The notes below the pieces were generated by a model. The model saw only the letters and a list, made by a program, of their open reading frames with translations, searched no databases and was not told where the DNA came from. Of a stretch of 10,000 nt of DNA, positions 1-6,423 are shown in pieces. Source of the DNA: Magnetospirillum sp. Lineage in GTDB: Bacteria; Pseudomonadota; Alphaproteobacteria; Rhodospirillales; Magnetospirillaceae. Positions within the stretch are counted from its first letter, which is position 1. Each line of letters begins with the position of its first letter. The stretch covers positions 1-10,000 of the forward strand of contig JAIWOG010000039.1 of NCBI GenBank assembly GCA_020217035.1. The letters are read 5' to 3'. Both the position numbers and the translations under genes were made by a program.

Positions 1-87
1 CGCCTTGGCAGACGGCCCCTGAAGGAAGGCGTGACCCCCGTGGCTGTCGGCCTGGTTGTCGGCGTGCGTTTGGGACGAGGCGGTCAT
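1..87 (-). CDS. N-terminus of a gene running off the left edge, possibly a TAXI-TRAP permease
   Basis: An ATG at position 87 on the minus strand opens a frame that stays open to the window edge for 29 codons. The peptide begins MTASSQTHADNQADSHGGHA and is hydrophilic. About 24 of the 28 codons after the start end in G or C, which matches the real genes here. A modest Shine-Dalgarno AGGG lies 6 nt upstream, and no other usual start codon occurs in this frame between the TAXI gene and the edge. The gene lies 76 nt downstream of the TAXI binding-protein gene, on the same strand. In that class of transporter the next gene is usually a large fused DctQM-type permease, which starts with a polar cytoplasmic tail. 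The permease identity is inferred from position only, because no membrane segment is visible within 29 residues. Confidence 0.5.
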   Translation of the reverse strand, partial: MTASSQTHADNQADSHGGHAFLQGPSAKA

Positions 88-121
88 GAAGAGCCCTGCG
101 CGTCTGTAATCAAGGGGAAAG

Positions 122-147
122 GGCGTCGGACCGGGTGGCCCGACGCC
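122..147 (-). other. Intergenic hairpin downstream of the TAXI binding-protein gene
   Basis: The 8-bp arms GGCGTCGG (122-129) and CCGACGCC (140-147) are perfectly complementary around a 10-nt loop, in which a further CC/GG pair could form. On the minus strand it is followed by a pyrimidine-rich stretch (CCCTTTCCCCTT) rather than a clean T-run, so it is a poor intrinsic terminator. A hairpin between a binding-protein gene and the permease gene that follows commonly protects the upstream mRNA or partly attenuates read-through, giving more binding protein than permease. That role here is inferred. Confidence 0.55.
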
Positions 148-163
148 AGGGGAAAGCGCGGGC

Positions 164-1108
164 TTACTTCAGCACGCCCTTTTCACGATAGTACTTGGCG
201 GCGCCGGGATGCAGCGGCACCGGGCTTTTGGTCGCCGCCTCGGACAGGCTGATGGCCTTGGCGGCGGCATGGGCCGCTTGCAGTTGGTCCAGGTTCTCGT
301 ACAAGCCCTTGGTCATGTCATAGGCCAACTGGTCCGAGACGCCGGAATGGGTGACCAGGAAGTTCTGCACGGCGGCGGTGGGGACGTCGGCGCTTTGTCC
401 GCCATAGGTGCCGGCGGGGATGGTGGCGGTGATGTAGGCGGGGTCGCCGACCTTGGCGACGACCTCGGCCGGCACCGGCACGATGACGATGGACACCGAA
501 TTGGACAGGTCACGAATCGAGGAGACGCCCAGCCCGGCCGATTGCAGGGTGGCGTCGATCTGGCGGTTCTTCATCAGATCCACCGATTCGCCGAACGGCA
601 GGTATTCGACGCGGGCGAAGTCCTTATAGGTCATGCCGGCGGCGGCGAAGATGGCCCGCGCGTTCAGCTCGGTGCCCGACTTGGGGGCGCCGACCGAGAT
701 CTTCTTGCCCTTCAGGTCGGCCAGGGTCTTGATGCCGGATTCGGCCGAGGCGACGATCTGGATGTAGTTGGGATAAATGCCGGCGATGCCGCGCAGCTTG
801 TCCAGCTTGGCCTTGAAGCCCACTTCCTCGTTGCCGTCCCAGGCTTGGGACAAAGAATCGCCCAAGGTGAAGCCGATCTCGCCGCGAGCTTGGCTCAGCA
901 GGTTCAGGTTTTCCACCGACGCCTTGGTCGCCTGGACCGACGCTTTCACGTCGGGAATCTTGCCATAGATATTGGAAAGCGCCACGCCCAGCGGATAGTA
1001 GACGCCGCTGGTGCCGCCGGTCAGCACGGTGACGAATTGTTCGGCGCGGGCTGGAAGCGAGGCCAGCAGGCCGCAGGCGACCAAAGCCGCGGGAATCAGT
1101 CTCAGCAT
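164..1108 (-). CDS. TAXI-family TRAP transporter solute-binding protein
   Basis: This is a periplasmic binding protein of 314 aa, the usual length of the TAXI (TRAP-associated extracytoplasmic immunogenic) family. These proteins capture a small organic anion, in known cases often an amino acid such as glutamate or a dicarboxylate, and deliver it to a TRAP permease. A Sec signal peptide covers about residues 1-22, with likely cleavage after LPARA. The mature protein opens with the family hallmark TVLTGGTSGVYYPLGVALS (about 27-45). The middle holds LADLKGKKISVGAPKSGTE, the typical hinge and second-lobe segment. The start is supported by a strong GGAGG 5 nt upstream. It is transcribed away from the dct operon, whose terminator lies just upstream, so it should have its own promoter. 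The substrate cannot be read from the sequence. A possible permease start lies 76 nt downstream. Confidence 0.93.
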   Translation of the reverse strand: MLRLIPAALVACGLLASLPARAEQFVTVLTGGTSGVYYPLGVALSNIYGKIPDVKASVQATKASVENLNLLSQARGEIGFTLGDSLSQAWDGNEEVGFKAKLDKLRGIAGIYPNYIQIVASAESGIKTLADLKGKKISVGAPKSGTELNARAIFAAAGMTYKDFARVEYLPFGESVDLMKNRQIDATLQSAGLGVSSIRDLSNSVSIVIVPVPAEVVAKVGDPAYITATIPAGTYGGQSADVPTAAVQNFLVTHSGVSDQLAYDMTKGLYENLDQLQAAHAAAKAISLSEAATKSPVPLHPGAAKYYREKGVLK

Positions 1109-1148
1109 GAAATCCTCCGTTTTGATTTATTCAGAATTATTTTCGGCA

Positions 1149-1177
1149 AGCCTAACCCGAGTGGCGCAGTCAGGCAA
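1149..1177 (-). promoter_or_regulatory. Candidate sigma70-type promoter for the TAXI gene
   Basis: On the minus strand, TTGCCT (1177-1172) and TAGGCT (1154-1149) are separated by 17 bp. They resemble -35 and -10 boxes, with a start expected near 1142, about 34 nt before the ATG. The -35 matches the consensus at 4 of 6 positions and the -10 at 3 of 6, so this is only the best candidate in a short gap. The position makes sense because the dct terminator upstream requires a promoter in this gap. Confidence 0.3.
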
Positions 1178-1182
1178 GCTGA

Positions 1183-1193
1183 TGGTATGACCA
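1183..1193. promoter_or_regulatory. Perfect TGGT-N3-ACCA inverted repeat, candidate GntR/FadR-type operator
   Basis: TGGTATGACCA reads as a perfect 4-bp-arm inverted repeat with a 3-nt centre. TGGT-N3-ACCA is the core recognised by FadR-subfamily GntR regulators such as FadR and PdhR, a family that often controls organic-acid transport operons. It lies 75-85 nt upstream of the TAXI start codon, just upstream of the candidate -35 box, and touches the T-tract of the dct terminator. No GntR gene is present in the window, and an 11-bp site can arise by chance. Confidence 0.4.
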
Positions 1194-1227
1194 AATAAAA
1201 AGGGCCGGTCCAAGCGGACCGGCCCTT
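1191..1227 (-). terminator. Rho-independent terminator of the dctPQM operon
   Basis: A perfect 12-bp stem (1200-1211 with 1216-1227) closes an AAGC tetraloop (plus-strand sense). On the minus strand the GC-rich stem runs straight into TTTTTATTTGG. It begins 22 nt after the dctM stop codon, exactly where the operon should end. This is the clearest intrinsic terminator in the window, and it separates the dct operon from the TAXI gene on the same strand. Confidence 0.93.
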
Positions 1228-1249
1228 GCCGTCGACATTTCTGTCGTCG

Positions 1250-2533
1250 TTACATCATGCCCAAGGTCTTGGGCAGCCACAACGACACCGCCGGCACATA
1301 GGTGACCAGCACCAGGAAGCCCAGCATGGCCATCAGCCAGGGCATGACGGCGACCGTCAGCTCGGTGATGCCCATCTTGGTGATGCCCGACGCCACGTAA
1401 AGGTTCAGGCCCACCGGCGGGTGGCACATGCCCACTTCCATGTTGACGACGATCAGGATGCCGAAATGGATGGGGTCGATGCCCAGCTTCATGGCCACCG
1501 GGAACAGGATAGGGGCCATGATCAACACGATGGACGACGGTTCCATGAAGTTGCCGGCGGCCAGCAGCAGAACGTTGGTCACCAGCAGGAAGGCGATGAT
1601 GCCCAGTTCCTTGCCGACGATCCAATCGGCGATGGCTTGCGGGATGTTCTCGTTGGCCAGCACGAAGCTGAACAGCACCGCGTTGGTGATGATGTAGAGC
1701 AGCATGGCCGACATGGAGGCCGAGGACAGCAGGATCTTGGGCACGCCGCGCAACGGCATGTCCTTGTAGATGAACACGGCGACGATGAAGGCGTAGACGG
1801 CGCTCATGGCGGCGGCTTCGGTGGGGGTGAAAATGCCCGAATAGATGCCGCCGATGACGACGACAATCAGCATCAAGCCCCAGGACGCATCCTTGAAGGT
1901 GCGGAAGCGTTCGCTCCAGCTGGCCTTGGGCATGCGCGGATAGTTGTTCTTCCAGGCGCGGTACCAGGTGACGATACCCAGCAAGGTGGCCAGCATCAGG
2001 CCGGGGACGACGCCGGCCATGAACAGGGCGCCCACCGACGAATTGGTGGCGACCGCGTACATGACCATGACGATGGACGGCGGGATCAGGATGCCCAAGG
2101 CGCCTGAAGTGGTGATGACGCCGGCACCGAACGAACGCGGGAAGCCCTGCTTGACCATGGCCGGCAGGATCACCGAGCCGATGGCCACCACGGTGGCGGG
2201 CGACGAACCGGAAACGGCGGCGAACAGGGCGCAGGCGATGACGCCGGCCAGGCCCAGGCCGCCATGCCAATGGCCGACCATGGAGGTGGCGAAGGCGATC
2301 ATCCGTCGAGCCACGCCGCCATGGGTCAGGAAGTTACCGGCCAGGATGAAGAACGGGATCGCCATGATCTCGAACTTCTCGATGCCGGTGAACAGCTTCA
2401 ACGCCACCGATTCGATGGGGACGTTGGTCATGGTGAACAGGAAGGTCAGAACGGTCAGACCCAGGGAAATCGAGATCGGCATGCCGGTCAACATCAGCAC
2501 CAGCAGCAAGCCGAAGATCACGAAGGCGCTCAT
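1250..2533 (-). CDS. dctM: DctM, large permease subunit of a C4-dicarboxylate TRAP transporter
   Basis: This is the large integral membrane subunit (427 aa; the family is usually 425-440) that forms the Na+-coupled translocation path of a TRAP transporter. It consists of about a dozen hydrophobic segments starting at residue 2. Family signatures are visible: AIPFFILAGNFL (58-69), VSGSSPATVVAIGSVILPAM (107-126), GALGILIPPSIVMVMYA (144-160) and the late GMCHPPVGLNLYVASGI segment. The two PP-containing loops are typical of the two inverted-repeat halves. The start is set by AAGGAGA 7 nt upstream. Its ATG overlaps the dctQ stop (ATGA), indicating translational coupling with the small subunit. It is the last gene of dctPQM, followed by a strong terminator. 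Substrates are expected to be succinate, malate and fumarate, based on DctP and the neighbouring DctSR. Confidence 0.96.
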   Translation of the reverse strand: MSAFVIFGLLLVLMLTGMPISISLGLTVLTFLFTMTNVPIESVALKLFTGIEKFEIMAIPFFILAGNFLTHGGVARRMIAFATSMVGHWHGGLGLAGVIACALFAAVSGSSPATVVAIGSVILPAMVKQGFPRSFGAGVITTSGALGILIPPSIVMVMYAVATNSSVGALFMAGVVPGLMLATLLGIVTWYRAWKNNYPRMPKASWSERFRTFKDASWGLMLIVVVIGGIYSGIFTPTEAAAMSAVYAFIVAVFIYKDMPLRGVPKILLSSASMSAMLLYIITNAVLFSFVLANENIPQAIADWIVGKELGIIAFLLVTNVLLLAAGNFMEPSSIVLIMAPILFPVAMKLGIDPIHFGILIVVNMEVGMCHPPVGLNLYVASGITKMGITELTVAVMPWLMAMLGFLVLVTYVPAVSLWLPKTLGMM

Positions 2534-3231
2534 TTACCGGTCTCCTTGTTCTTGCCTTCGTGGTGGGCGATGTCCTTGGGATGCAGGCCGTCGTCCATTT
2601 CGAACCAGTTGATATCCTGGGCGGCGCGCTGTTCGTCGGTGATGTCTTCTTCCAGGCCTTCGACGTGGCCGTGGTCGTGGTGAGGCAATTCGCCGGTCTT
2701 CAGGAACGAGACGCAGACCTGCAGGAAACGGTAGCACATCAGCGCCGAGCCCAGCGGGATGGCTGAATAGACGATCCAGGTCGGCCATTCCAGGTCAGGG
2801 GTGGTGGGGCCTTCGTAAAGGTCCTCGGGGGCGATGCCGAAGAAATTGAAGATGCTGTAATGGGCGCCATTCTCCCACACGAAGGTGCCGCCCAAGGTGG
2901 CGATCACTCCGGTGAACAAGGCGCCCGACAGCAGGCCGAAAACGATGAAGCGGGCGCGGTAACGGTCGTTCAACCGGTTGATCAGCACGTCGACGCCCAC
3001 GTGGATGCCGGTGCGCACGCCGAAAGCGGCTCCGAACTTCGCCATCCACACGAACATGATGATGCACAATTCCTGGGCCCAGGCGAAGTTCCAGTGGCCG
3101 ACGAAATCGTACAGAAAGGACACGCCCGAGGCGTATCTGTGCATCACCGCGACGAAAATGATGACCGTCGCCGCGGCCATGAGGAAGGCGATCAGCACTT
3201 CCTCAAGATGATCCAGGGCTTTGTTGAACAT
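2530..3231 (-). CDS. dctQ: DctQ, small permease subunit of a C4-dicarboxylate TRAP transporter
   Basis: This small membrane subunit pairs with DctM. Four hydrophobic segments are visible at about residues 12-31, 51-71, 94-115 and 150-176, with the family motif GVRTGIHVGVDVLINRL (71-87) after the second. I chose the ATG at 3231 (233 aa, MFNKALDHLEE) because GGAG lies 5 nt upstream. The in-frame ATG at 3246 is preceded only by a C/T-rich hairpin arm and has no Shine-Dalgarno. Many DctQ proteins are 160-180 aa. This one is longer because of a periplasmic-side loop of about 30 residues before the fourth segment and a 55-residue polar tail (179-233) rich in His, Asp and Glu. It overlaps dctM by 4 nt. 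A hairpin lies in the 63-nt gap after dctP. Confidence 0.93.
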   Translation of the reverse strand: MFNKALDHLEEVLIAFLMAAATVIIFVAVMHRYASGVSFLYDFVGHWNFAWAQELCIIMFVWMAKFGAAFGVRTGIHVGVDVLINRLNDRYRARFIVFGLLSGALFTGVIATLGGTFVWENGAHYSIFNFFGIAPEDLYEGPTTPDLEWPTWIVYSAIPLGSALMCYRFLQVCVSFLKTGELPHHDHGHVEGLEEDITDEQRAAQDINWFEMDDGLHPKDIAHHEGKNKETGK

Positions 3232-3251
3232 GCTTGCTCCGCGCATAAAGA

Positions 3252-3280
3252 GGGGGGCGCCTTACCCCAAGACGCCCCCC
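3252..3280 (-). other. GC-rich hairpin between dctP and dctQ
   Basis: GGGGGGCG (3252-3259) and CGCCCCCC (3273-3280) form an 8-bp stem around a 13-nt loop. On the minus strand it follows the dctP stop by 14 nt and is followed by TCTTTAT, a weak T-tract. It therefore looks like an attenuator or a 3' stabiliser of dctP mRNA rather than a full stop, since dctQM must still be transcribed. The likely effect is excess binding protein over permease, as TRAP and ABC systems need. That effect is inferred. Confidence 0.65.
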
Positions 3281-3294
3281 GGTCACTCACGATA

Positions 3295-4302
3295 TCAGTT
3301 CTTGAAACCAAGCTTGGCCGATTCGGCGTAGACGGCCTGGATGATTTCCTTGCCGACACGGCCTTCCATCTCGGTGTGAACCGGCAGCAGGGCCTTGTGC
3401 CAGGCGGCCAGGTCATCCTTGGTGGGCTGATAGAAGTCGGTCTTGCCCGAAGCCTTCATGGCGGCCAGGGCGTCGTCGTTTTCCTGCTGGGCGATGGCGT
3501 TGGCGAAGCGCGAGGCTTCGTTCATGGCCCCTTCCAGGATGGCGCGGGTGTCGGCCGGCAGGCCGTCCCAGAACTTCTTGTTGACGATGACCGCATAGCC
3601 CAGATAGCCGTGGTTGGTGACGGCGGCGAACTTCTGCACTTCGTGCATCTTTTGGGTGTACATGTTGCTGGGCGGGTTCTCGGTGCCGTCGACGACGCCG
3701 GTCTGCAGGGCTTGGTAGACTTCCGAGAAAGCCATGGATTGCGGCAAGGCGCCCAGGGCACGCATCTGGGAGTCCAGCACCTTCGACGACTGGATGCGCA
3801 GCTTCACACCCTTGAGGTCGGTCGGCAGCTTGACCGGCTTGTTGGACGACATGACCTTGAAGCCGTTATCCCAGTAAGCCAGGCCGCGGATACCCTTGGT
3901 TTCCAGCTTCTTCAGCAGTCCCTGGCCGACCGGTCCGTCGGTGACGGCGCGCAGCACCTCACGGTTCGGGAAGATGTAGGGCAGGTCGAAAACTTCGAAT
4001 TCCTTGACGCCCAGCGGGCCGAACTTGGCGAGCGACGGGGCCAGCATCTGGACGGCGCCCAGTTGCAGGGCTTCCATCTCTTCCTTGTCCTTGTAAAGCT
4101 GGCTGTTCGGGTAAACCTCGACCTTGACCGCGCCCTTGGTGCGCTCTTCCGCCAGCTTCTTGAACATTTCGGCGGCCTTGCCCTTGGGCGTGTCGGGCGC
4201 CACCACGTGGCTGAACTTGATGACGATGGGGTCGGCGGCCAGGGCGGCCGAGGTCGCCATGACGCCAGCGACGACACAGCCCAGCAGGGTACGGAATTTC
4301 AT
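3295..4302 (-). CDS. dctP: DctP, periplasmic C4-dicarboxylate-binding protein of a TRAP transporter
   Basis: This is the extracytoplasmic binding protein (335 aa, typical of the family) that captures C4-dicarboxylates and hands them to DctQM. A Sec signal peptide covers residues 1-22, with cleavage after SAALA. The mature chain starts ADPIVIKFSHVVAPDTPKGK, the DctP opening. KLRIQSS (167-173) contains the conserved Arg169 that salt-bridges the substrate carboxylate throughout this family. GVVDGTENPPSNMY (202-215) and YWDNGFKVMSSNKP (143-156) are strongly DctP-like. The start at 4302 is fixed by GGAGGAG 7 nt upstream. A longer in-frame ATG at 4332 would place ten polar residues before the signal peptide and lacks such a site. 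It is first in dctPQM and divergent from dctS. In the known system it is induced by DctSR. Confidence 0.96.
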   Translation of the reverse strand: MKFRTLLGCVVAGVMATSAALAADPIVIKFSHVVAPDTPKGKAAEMFKKLAEERTKGAVKVEVYPNSQLYKDKEEMEALQLGAVQMLAPSLAKFGPLGVKEFEVFDLPYIFPNREVLRAVTDGPVGQGLLKKLETKGIRGLAYWDNGFKVMSSNKPVKLPTDLKGVKLRIQSSKVLDSQMRALGALPQSMAFSEVYQALQTGVVDGTENPPSNMYTQKMHEVQKFAAVTNHGYLGYAVIVNKKFWDGLPADTRAILEGAMNEASRFANAIAQQENDDALAAMKASGKTDFYQPTKDDLAAWHKALLPVHTEMEGRVGKEIIQAVYAESAKLGFKN

Positions 4303-4446
4303 GGGGATTCTCCTCCCGGATAGTTTTGGCAAACTTTATCCGGCGGATTGTCAGAAACTTTCGTGCTAAGGGCTATTGTGGATATCCGACAAATGCGCAT
4401 CATGGGGACAGGAAATGGCTGAGTTCCGCCGCTCTCAACCCTGGAT
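4303..4446. promoter_or_regulatory. Divergent dctP/dctS regulatory region
   Basis: These 144 bp must hold the dctP promoter (minus strand) and the dctS promoter (plus strand). It is clearly more AT-rich than its flanks between about 4321 and 4400. A 5/6 -35-like TTGTCA lies at 4348-4353 on the plus strand, but the possible -10 boxes downstream (GGCTAT at 17 bp, TATTGT at 20 bp) are poor. No convincing sigma70 promoter is visible for dctP, which would fit a promoter that needs an activator. Palindromes seen are ATCCGGCGGAT (4338-4348), GGATATCC (4380-4387) and AGTTT-TGGC-AAACT (4322-4335). Confidence 0.7.
4348..4392. repeat. Spaced inverted repeat TTGTC(A/G)GA, possible DctR-binding pair
   Basis: TTGTCAGA (4348-4355) is mirrored by TCCGACAA (4385-4392), whose reverse complement is TTGTCGGA, matching at 7 of 8 positions. 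The half-sites are 37 bp apart centre to centre, facing each other in the middle of the divergent region. This symmetry would suit a regulator acting on both genes, and DctR is the obvious candidate. No consensus for DctR is known to me to test against. The left half also overlaps the -35-like TTGTCA, so it may just be promoter sequence. Confidence 0.3.
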
Positions 4447-4450
4447 ATGA
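4415..4450 (+). CDS. Possible 11-codon leader ORF coupled to dctS
   Basis: ATG at 4415 starts a small frame encoding MAEFRRSQPWI and ending in TGA at 4448-4450. That stop overlaps the dctS ATG (4447-4449) as ATGA, the same overlap used at dctS/dctR and dctQ/dctM. A GGGG followed by AGGA lies just upstream (4404-4413), whereas dctS itself has no recognisable Shine-Dalgarno. Translation of dctS could thus depend on ribosomes finishing this leader. It is too short to judge by coding statistics. Confidence 0.35.
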   Translation: MAEFRRSQPWI

Positions 4451-6423
4451 CGAAAGCCGCCGTGCCCAACGGATTGCCCTCGCGCCCCGCCTTCCAAGCC
4501 ATGCCGGCCGTCGCCATGGTGCTGGTGGTCATGTTGCTGGGGGTGTTGCTGTGGCTGCTGCACCGTTCCGACCTGGAAGAGGAACGTCTGACCCTGATCA
4601 AGGACATCTTGTGGGTCGAACAGAACATCCATTTCCACCTGACGTCGGACGAGGAAAAGCTGGCGCAGTTGGCGGGCGACCTGGGGCGGCGGTCGCTGTC
4701 CCTGGATCTGTTCGAAAACGCCGGCCGCGCCTTGATCGCCAACAACCCCGAGATCCAACGCCTGACCTTGCGGGGGAGCGAGGGCGCGTTGGCGGTGGCG
4801 GTGCCGCCGGTCCAAGGCGAGCCGTCGGGTTTTTCGCCGGGAGAGCGGGCGCCGTGGTGGCCGGCCTTCCTGCTGGCCCGCTCCACCGGCCGGGTGTCGT
4901 GGAGCGCGGCCTATGTCTCGGCCGGTGGGGTCGTGGTGTTCGAGGCCATGGTCCCGGTCTACCAGGACCACGCTTTGGTGGCCGTGTTGTCGGCCGAGAT
5001 TTCGGTGGATTCCCTGCTGACCCACCACGTGCCCTGGTGGGTGGCGGAAAAGTACAAGATCGAGGTGACCGATTCCGGCGGTACCGTGCTGGGGGCCAAG
5101 ACCGGCGTCCAATTGACCGCCCCCGGCGCCAGTCATCAGGTGCGGCTGGAACCGCCGGGGCAAGGGCTGTCGGTGGTCGCCACCATCTATGCCGGCGAAG
5201 GCAAGCTGGTACGCAACGTGCTGGCCGCCGCCATCTTCATCCTGGCGTTGCTGGCGCTGTCCAGCCTGGGTCTGGTGCGGCGCCACCTGCGCCGCCGTCT
5301 GGCCGCCGAACGGGCGCTGTCGGAAGAACATGCCTTCAGGAAGGCCATGGAGGATTCGCTGACCGTGGGCATGCGGGCCCGCGACCTGGATGGCCGCGTC
5401 ACCTACGTCAATCCGGCTTTCTGCCACATGGTCGGCTGGTCGGCCGAGGAGTTGGTCGGCCGGGTGCCGCCCATGCCCTATTGGGTGCCGGAACTTCTGG
5501 AAGACACGTTGCGCATGCACCACAAGGTGCTGGCGGGCAACGCGCCGCGCGACGGTTTCGAGATCCAGTTCCGTCGCCGTGACGGCGAAACCTTCTGGGC
5601 CCTGGTCTACGAAGCGCCGCTGATCGACGCCCAAGGCCAGCATACCGGCTGGATGGCCTCGGTGGTGGACATCACCGAACGCAAGGCGGCCGAGGACCTG
5701 GCCCATCAACAGCAGGAAAAGCTGCAACGCACCTCGCGCCTGATCACCATGGGCGAGATGGCGTCCACCCTGGCCCATGAACTGAACCAGCCGCTGTCGG
5801 CCATCGCCTCCTACGCCACCGGCTGTCTGAACCGTCTGGCGGCCGACAACTTCAGCCCGCAGGAATTGCAGCCGCCGTTGTCCAAGCTGGTGACCCAGGC
5901 GCATCGGGCCGGCCAGATCATCCGCCGCGTCCACGATTTCGTCCGCAAGTCCGAGCCGCGTCTCCAGGTTTGCTCGTTGCGGCAAGTGCTGGCCGACGCC
6001 TTGTCCTTCGTCGATCCCGACGCCAAGAAGCACGGCGTCGTCGTGGTCCTGGACAAGCAGGTGCCCGAGGCGCTGGTGGACGGCGACCATGTCATGCTGG
6101 AACAGGTGGTGCTGAACCTGACCCGCAACGGCGTCGAGGCCATGAGCGGCCTGCCGTCCAAGTCGCGACGCCTGGAAGTCAGCTTGTCGGCCGAAGGCGG
6201 CAGCGCCCGGGTTTCCATCCGCGACCATGGCGCCGGCATCCCCCCCGACGTGCGCGAGAATTTGTTCCAGCCCTTCTTCACCACCAAGGACGAAGGCATG
6301 GGCATGGGATTGAACATCTGCCGCTCGATCATCGAGTTCCATCGCGGGCGGCTGTGGTTCGAACCCCATCCCGAGGGTGGGTCGGTCTTCGCGTTTTCCC
6401 TGCCGCTAAGGAGTGTCGCATGA
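4447..6423 (+). CDS. dctS: DctS-like membrane sensor histidine kinase
   Basis: This is an inner-membrane sensor kinase (658 aa) expected to detect external C4-dicarboxylates and phosphorylate DctR. Order: short cytoplasmic tail; TM1 about 20-38; periplasmic sensor about 41-254, the size of a DctB/DctS-type PDC/Cache region; TM2 about 258-278; basic linker; PAS domain with PAC end about 295-413 (finishing VVDITERKAAED); short coiled linker; HisKA with phospho-acceptor His444 in TLAHELNQPLSAI; and HATPase_c with N-box NLTRNGVEAM (Asn557/Asn561), G1 DHGAGIP (Asp593), F-box FQPFFTTK and G2 GMGMGLNICRSI. All catalytic motifs are intact. The ATG at 4447 is the first start after an in-frame stop at 4420. 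It has no clear ribosome-binding site and may be coupled to a leader ORF. Its stop overlaps the dctR start (ATGA). The dctS assignment rests on architecture, the FixJ-type partner and the divergent dctPQM. Confidence 0.92.
   Translation: MTKAAVPNGLPSRPAFQAMPAVAMVLVVMLLGVLLWLLHRSDLEEERLTLIKDILWVEQNIHFHLTSDEEKLAQLAGDLGRRSLSLDLFENAGRALIANNPEIQRLTLRGSEGALAVAVPPVQGEPSGFSPGERAPWWPAFLLARSTGRVSWSAAYVSAGGVVVFEAMVPVYQDHALVAVLSAEISVDSLLTHHVPWWVAEKYKIEVTDSGGTVLGAKTGVQLTAPGASHQVRLEPPGQGLSVVATIYAGEGKLVRNVLAAAIFILALLALSSLGLVRRHLRRRLAAERALSEEHAFRKAMEDSLTVGMRARDLDGRVTYVNPAFCHMVGWSAEELVGRVPPMPYWVPELLEDTLRMHHKVLAGNAPRDGFEIQFRRRDGETFWALVYEAPLIDAQGQHTGWMASVVDITERKAAEDLAHQQQEKLQRTSRLITMGEMASTLAHELNQPLSAIASYATGCLNRLAADNFSPQELQPPLSKLVTQAHRAGQIIRRVHDFVRKSEPRLQVCSLRQVLADALSFVDPDAKKHGVVVVLDKQVPEALVDGDHVMLEQVVLNLTRNGVEAMSGLPSKSRRLEVSLSAEGGSARVSIRDHGAGIPPDVRENLFQPFFTTKDEGMGMGLNICRSIIEFHRGRLWFEPHPEGGSVFAFSLPLRSVA

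Noticed and set aside
31..252. A 73-codon open frame on the plus strand at the left end
   Set aside because: It runs antisense across the partial left gene, the intergenic hairpin and the end of the TAXI gene, and has no clear ribosome-binding site or motif.
3229..3246. Start of dctQ at the upstream ATG (3246)
   Set aside because: No Shine-Dalgarno precedes it, and its leader would be formed by the hairpin arm. The ATG at 3231 has GGAG at a good distance.
2860..4323. A 487-codon open frame on the plus strand across dctQ and dctP
   Set aside because: It is antisense to two well-identified genes, has low-complexity His/Asp/Gly composition and crosses the dctP/dctQ gap with its hairpin. No domain is visible.
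4303..4332. Start of dctP at the upstream ATG (4332)
   Set aside because: It would add ten polar residues before a normal signal peptide and would run through the strong GGAGGAG site that serves the ATG at 4302.
4326..4341. TTGGCA-containing stretch as a sigma54 promoter
   Set aside because: After the GG the required GC at the -12 position is missing at the right spacing, and the linked regulator has no sigma54-interaction domain.
4380..4387. GGATATCC palindrome as an operator
   Set aside because: An 8-bp palindrome alone is expected by chance at fair frequency and has no partner copy in the region.
4435..6369. A 644-codon open frame on the minus strand opposite dctS
   Set aside because: It lies entirely antisense to a gene with all kinase motifs in order. 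It is rich in His, Gln and Gly without any recognisable domain, the usual product of reading the reverse of a high-GC gene.
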